NCBI GenBank assembly: GCA_025617745.1
Contig: CM046856.1
Location: 42,647,049 to 42,711,048 of the forward strand
Source: Heliocidaris erythrogramma
Taxonomy: Eukaryota; Echinodermata; Echinoidea; Camarodonta; Echinometridae
Length of the DNA stretch: 64,000 nt
Reading direction: 5' to 3'
Shown: one piece after another, positions 63,301 to 64,000 of the stretch
Position numbering within the stretch: position 1 is the stretch's first letter
Layout of the letters: every line of letters begins with the position of its first letter
Position numbers and translations under genes: made by a program
Notes under the pieces: generated by a model
The model's database searches: none
Told to the model about the DNA's origin: nothing
The model's input: the letters and a program-made list of their open reading frames with translations, nothing else

Positions 63301-63588
63301 TCAAAAATTTGTCAGGCAATGTGATGCTTTCCCAATTGTTTTTAAGTAGCAGTAACCAACTGGCTGAATTGCAGAATAATTATGATTTTCAGCAGTTTTT
63401 CTTATACAAATTTCTCTTATTCTCCCATACCTGTATTTATATATCACCTTCTTTCTTCAGGTGTTTGGATTGCAAGCTGGTTTGACCTGTGACCCTTGTG
63501 ACGGCAACCTTTCACCCTCCTTGCTACAACTACTCCAGCCATTTAGCTTTGCTGGACTGTCCAAAGCATTGTGCCTTCCCATGTACTG
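44341..63588 (+). CDS. VPS13B: VPS13B orthologue, 5' part (8 coding exons, ~756 aa), runs out of window
   Basis: Coding exons are 44393-45332, 45903-46114, 47336-47554, 49043-49277, 57577-57771, 59345-59502, 62368-62550 and 63461-63588. All phases agree (1,0,0,1,1,0,0,2). The start MLESYISPFLLGYVDKYIKN and LRLSLWGGDLVLNNLEL, then ELRIHVPWTRIGYEPVEISI, match the chorein N-domain of VPS13B rather than VPS13A, C or D. Human VPS13B is about 4,000 residues, so under a fifth is here. VPS13 proteins are rod-shaped bridges with a lipid-conducting groove that move lipids in bulk between membranes; VPS13B acts at the Golgi and early endosomes, and its loss causes Cohen syndrome in humans. Intron 2 has a GC donor, and intron 5 is 8.3 kb because of a DIRS insertion. 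Confidence 0.93.
45903..46114 (+). CDS. VPS13B: VPS13B coding exon 2 (GC donor)
   Basis: After CTGCAG it reads PDEARVDLDPSSSWMSWAWS then FVPEALTYDED, a WxWSFVP segment typical of VPS13 proteins, and ends SIGFFFDKASLEFK. The following bases are GCAAGT, a GC-type donor after AAG; joining phase 0 to the next exon keeps the frame. Confidence 0.85.
46240..46560. mobile_element. ~300-bp MITE, copy 2, in VPS13B intron 2
   Basis: GCAAGCCTTCTAGTAGGAGG, AATCGTAGTGATGTCAGA and GATTGTCTATGATTTGAAG line up in order with the element at 28.13-28.43 kb, to AAATCGGATCGC near the right end. The outer ends have decayed. Confidence 0.65.
47336..47554 (+). CDS. VPS13B: VPS13B coding exon 3
   Basis: 219 bases, phase 0 at both ends, between TTGCTCTCAG and GTAAGT. 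Reads VTDAVSERSLYTRPKLTF then LLFEMEGTALDLLLKGEGFF, as in the VPS13B groove region, and a Cys/His-rich GSCPCGTHDHPS near its end. Confidence 0.85.
48043..48068. repeat. G26 homopolymer
   Basis: An uninterrupted run of 26 G in VPS13B intron 3. Pro-rich minus-strand frames nearby come from it. Confidence 0.95.
48308..48973. mobile_element. 666-bp MITE in VPS13B intron 3
   Basis: TGTGACCCTCCACCACAAAA followed by CGACCAATAAGTCG is exactly inverted at the right end (CGACTTATTGGTCG then TTTTGTGGTGGAGGGTCACA), a 34-bp perfect terminal repeat. No coding sequence. It stops about 70 bp before the next exon. Confidence 0.88.
49043..49277 (+). CDS. VPS13B: VPS13B coding exon 4
   Basis: Follows CTTTTCTCGTGCAG, phase 0 in, phase 1 out (donor GTAATA). 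Reads DRSCYIKLGDADYRDKSNN, NHQKTIYILDGEHHQ and KYGAFWMDYLYTYEKL; the AFWMDYLYT stretch is characteristic of VPS13B. Confidence 0.87.
49362..49512. repeat. DIRS left inverted terminal repeat
   Basis: From ATACCTACCTATTATGCCAG to GCGTCAACACGCTACGGCC and CATCTTCCTCTTT, inverted at 55015-55175 with few changes. The outer 21 bases (49341-49361) are unique to this end and reappear in the internal complementary region. Confidence 0.9.
49923..51262 (+). pseudogene. DIRS gag-like ORF1 with frameshift
   Basis: ATG at 49923 opens MNSEEEAARSRRPASSEESS, a Ser/Thr/Pro/Arg-rich protein. The frame ends at 50486, and the continuation lies in another frame from about 50375 (through LVEPAKKKAKKKAKSGK, a strong basic nuclear-type signal, to 51262). 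The composition fits DIRS ORF1 proteins, which have no sequence signature of their own. A second, degenerate copy of part of it follows at about 51224-51720. Confidence 0.6.
51224..51720. repeat. Internal duplication of the DIRS gag region
   Basis: CCCATGGCTGTTGCATCTTC and AGCGGAGGGTTCGGTTCGTG repeat 50611 onward at an offset of about 613 bp, through GATCCGAACGAA and GGCAAGGCTTTGCC. The second copy has stops and shifts absent from the first. Confidence 0.8.
52147..53700 (+). pseudogene. DIRS reverse transcriptase / RNase H, broken
   Basis: The N-terminal part reads FLPAWEAISGDAFVL, then TFVIPKRSGKL and FRMETLASILPLI with DYAVLIVFEDAYFA (motif A, here FEDAYF). The stretch that should hold motif B is lost. 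In another frame GYFCYLDDWLLLAESRDCLL gives the catalytic YLDD. RNase H follows as VSTDASRLGWGGH, NVLEFMAVLLTLLHF, and ENLIADFLSR. DPLEVDLFASVLNHLLP and LVIAPFWPRRSWF at the end are typical of DIRS pol. At least three frame changes. Confidence 0.8.
53710..54808 (+). pseudogene. DIRS tyrosine recombinase, N part broken, catalytic part intact
   Basis: The core-binding part reads AAEFLLSSRRVSTREIYNS (near 53800), then shifted frames give PSWSLPKVLEALAKPLFEPL. The catalytic part is open from 54224 to 54808: SGQRRSTLHALCL (first Arg), RAHDTRSVSTSWALFQG (HxxR), AAYWRSPNSFISCYLRDV (Trp and the nucleophilic Tyr). All four catalytic positions (R, H, R, Y) are present. The enzyme joins the circular cDNA to its target. 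Confidence 0.82.
54866..54960. repeat. DIRS internal complementary region
   Basis: AATAGGTAGGTATATATG...GCAGTAAAT is the exact complement of the left tip (49341-49374), and directly after it TTGTAAAATCAGCACTG...ACCTACCTAT is the complement of the right tip (to 55210). This fused copy of both ends is the hallmark of DIRS-1-type elements, thought to template end repair and circle formation. Confidence 0.92.
55015..55175. repeat. DIRS right inverted terminal repeat
   Basis: Complement of the left repeat, from AGAGGAAGATGGCCGTAGCG to CTGGCATAATAGGTAGGTAT. The tip to 55210 (ending GATTTTACAA) matches the internal complementary region. Confidence 0.9.
55404..55475 (-). ncRNA. tRNA-like pol III unit, copy 1
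   Basis: On the minus strand GAACCAG opens and CTGGTTC closes a perfect 7-bp acceptor stem. A box TAGCCTGGTGG and B box GGTTCGAATCC are near consensus. The anticodon arm CTGC-CCGGCAA-GCAG has loop triplet GGC (Ala-like) but C instead of U at position 33, and the T stem has mismatches. A tRNA-derived SINE head is more likely than a working tRNA. Confidence 0.6.
55693..55764 (-). ncRNA. tRNA-like pol III unit, copy 2
   Basis: Identical in sequence to copy 1, 289 bp downstream, with the same acceptor stem, A and B boxes and non-standard anticodon loop. Confidence 0.6.
55982..56053 (-). ncRNA. tRNA-like pol III unit, copy 3
   Basis: Identical to copies 1 and 2 over the 72 tRNA-like bases. Small differences (AAAAAAA before it, an extra T and a lost A after it) occur only outside, in the 289-bp unit. 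Confidence 0.6.
56279..57576. other. VPS13B intron 5, distal part
   Basis: AT-rich unique-looking DNA; the frame at 56846-57040 has no domain. Ends in the acceptor TTTGTTTCAG. Confidence 0.4.
57577..57771 (+). CDS. VPS13B: VPS13B coding exon 5
   Basis: Phase 1 in and out. Reads NESSSRSSHHSDSDPIF, a Ser-rich linker, then FVFALTAVSVSSSFVHRLQQ and FFAGNHDYEPYS. The donor is G|GTAATA. Confidence 0.85.
58255..58850 (-). mobile_element. tRNA-derived SINE, split by a hAT-like MITE
   Basis: On the minus strand the outer parts read GGTCTAGTGGATAAGGTG (A box) and CATGGTTCGAGACCC (B box), then TGCTACTTCACC. The upstream part (58795-58850) continues on the other side of the MITE. This is the head of a tRNA-type SINE in VPS13B intron 6. 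Confidence 0.65.
58343..58794. mobile_element. 452-bp hAT-like MITE inside the SINE
   Basis: Ends CCCAGTTCTTAAAGTGCGGC and CCTCCTGACAAAATAATTAAGAACCCAGG are imperfect inverted copies resembling hAT termini (CAG...TTCTTAA). CACTAGACC flanks both sides (58334-58342, 58795-58803), containing the 8-bp duplication expected of hAT. Confidence 0.75.
58851..59344. other. VPS13B intron 6, distal part
   Basis: No repeat or gene seen. Ends in TTTTGTTGTTTCAG. Confidence 0.4.
59345..59502 (+). CDS. VPS13B: VPS13B coding exon 6
   Basis: Phase 1 in, phase 0 out, donor GTAAGA. Reads EIVDEKRPIPTPEQVAGLEE then HSHFAVLGLNVIVRAAEHGE, a segment matching the VPS13B groove region. Confidence 0.86.
59922..62323. 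mobile_element. 2.4-kb element with inverted ends and ~152-bp internal repeats
   Basis: Ends GCTGGGGTGGTATTCTGAGA and TCTCAGAATACCACCCCAGG are inverted. The core (about 60030-61900) has about 12 units of 148-168 bp, with a 304-bp dimer period in the middle. Each unit carries GGTGATGCTGCC, CCGTCTTTTATAGG and, directly after, GGGTCAAAGGTCA. Similar 60-80-codon frames are repeat readings. A CGCCGCCG tract lies near the left end. Located in VPS13B intron 7. Confidence 0.8.
62107..62303. repeat. Inner hairpin at the right end of the 2.4-kb element
   Basis: GTTTTATCTTGATTTTAGTG...AATTGTCATAAC pairs with GTTATGACAATT...CACTAAAATCAAGATAAAA. The arms are about 47 bp, with a loop containing CGCATCATTGGTTAATGC. 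It may be a separate MITE that inserted near the end. Confidence 0.75.
62368..62550 (+). CDS. VPS13B: VPS13B coding exon 7
   Basis: 183 bases, phase 0 at both ends, from TGACCAG to GTACGG. Reads PAVRIQFERGDYQVTVPMYA and RQLIRAASRVSHPSSALLHY. The polypyrimidine tract is weak but the frame continues cleanly. Confidence 0.82.
62551..63460. other. VPS13B intron 8 (between coding exons 7 and 8)
   Basis: AT-rich with no gene or clear repeat. Ends in the strong acceptor CCTTCTTTCTTCAG. Confidence 0.4.
63461..63588 (+). CDS. VPS13B: VPS13B coding exon 8 (last in window)
   Basis: Phase 0 in, phase 2 out, donor GTAAGT. Reads VFGLQAGLTCDPCDGNLSPS then FAGLSKALCLPMYW. The next exon lies beyond 64000; the remaining 411 bases show no further exon. 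Confidence 0.83.
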
Positions 63589-64000
63589 GTAAGTCACGTA
63601 TTGAAAAAAAAATTAAAACATAAAATTAAAACAAAATACAAAGGTAGATATAGTGGCAAAATAGTGAAGGCAAATGTTAAATTGGGTGGCCCAGAAAGGA
63701 TAAAACACCTGGAGATCTGCAATTTCAAGGACATCATTGACAAAATATAATTTTTTTTGTTTTACTGGGTAGAAAATTCTTTTACGAGTAAAATGACACC
63801 AAGATCATAAATTTTGAGTAAGGCGATTTGATTCTACGGCTATTTTTGTGTGGCAATGTCATTTTCAAAATGTGCTACTTTTGCAGCCGGTGTCATGCTT
63901 AAAGCAACAAGAAATTTGAGCATGACGGTTTTTCATACAATCTTCGTTCTATTCATGGTGTCTTCATTTTCAAAGCAAGAGTAGTCATGCATTTGTAAAC

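Overview
This window is animal genomic DNA, most likely from an echinoderm such as a sea urchin, or another marine deuterostome. The signs are long introns with GT-AG borders, two multi-exon animal genes, many G/C and A/T homopolymer runs, and a dense mix of CR1/L2-like and L1/Tx1-like LINEs, a DIRS-type retrotransposon, tRNA-derived SINE-like sequence and many fold-back MITEs. The species is an inference. There is no sign of bacterial gene organisation.

Two protein genes can be assembled exon by exon, both on the + strand. (1) A four-exon SLC16-like monocarboxylate transporter gene runs from 12667 to 23932. Its exons join in phase to give 489 residues and a stop. A candidate TATA box lies upstream and a candidate poly(A) signal downstream. 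(2) The 5' end of the VPS13B (Cohen syndrome, lipid-transfer bridge protein) orthologue starts with the ATG at 44393. Eight coding exons reach 63588 and encode about 756 residues, and the gene continues past the right edge.

Layout. 1-2500: 163/326-bp tandem repeat, G-rich degenerate repeats and an (ACGT)n hairpin MITE. 3450-4640: two copies of a palindromic element packed with ATAAACA/TGTTTAT, in a tandem duplication. 5985-11436: an L1/Tx1-like LINE 3' fragment, a TA-flanked MITE and a broken CR1/L2-like LINE. 12.5-24.3 kb: the transporter gene, whose introns hold a mariner-like MITE, a TTAA-flanked element with a broken THAP-domain gene (Kolobok-like), GC-rich repeats and a 626-bp fold-back. 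24.3-38.5 kb: fold-back repeat families, tandem arrays and a minus-strand L1/Tx1-like LINE with two nested insertions. 39.6-43.0 kb: a long-TIR element split by two later insertions, one carrying a convincing minus-strand pol II promoter. 44.3-64 kb: VPS13B. Its 8.3-kb fifth intron (counted from the ATG exon) carries a nearly full-length but decayed DIRS-type element and, directly beside it, a 289-bp tandem array with three pol III tRNA-like units. Intron 6 carries a SINE split by a hAT-like MITE. Intron 7 carries a 2.4-kb minisatellite element with repeated nuclear-receptor-like DR1 motifs.

The two genes have no evident functional link: one is a plasma-membrane type solute carrier, the other a Golgi/endosomal lipid-transfer protein. 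Most of the window is mobile DNA, and its nested order can be partly read from interrupted inverted repeats and target-site duplications. Nothing here is clearly a new biological system. The best leads are the DIRS element with its internal complementary region, the tandem tRNA-like array, the THAP/TTAA element and the promoter-bearing insertion at 39.8-41.5 kb.
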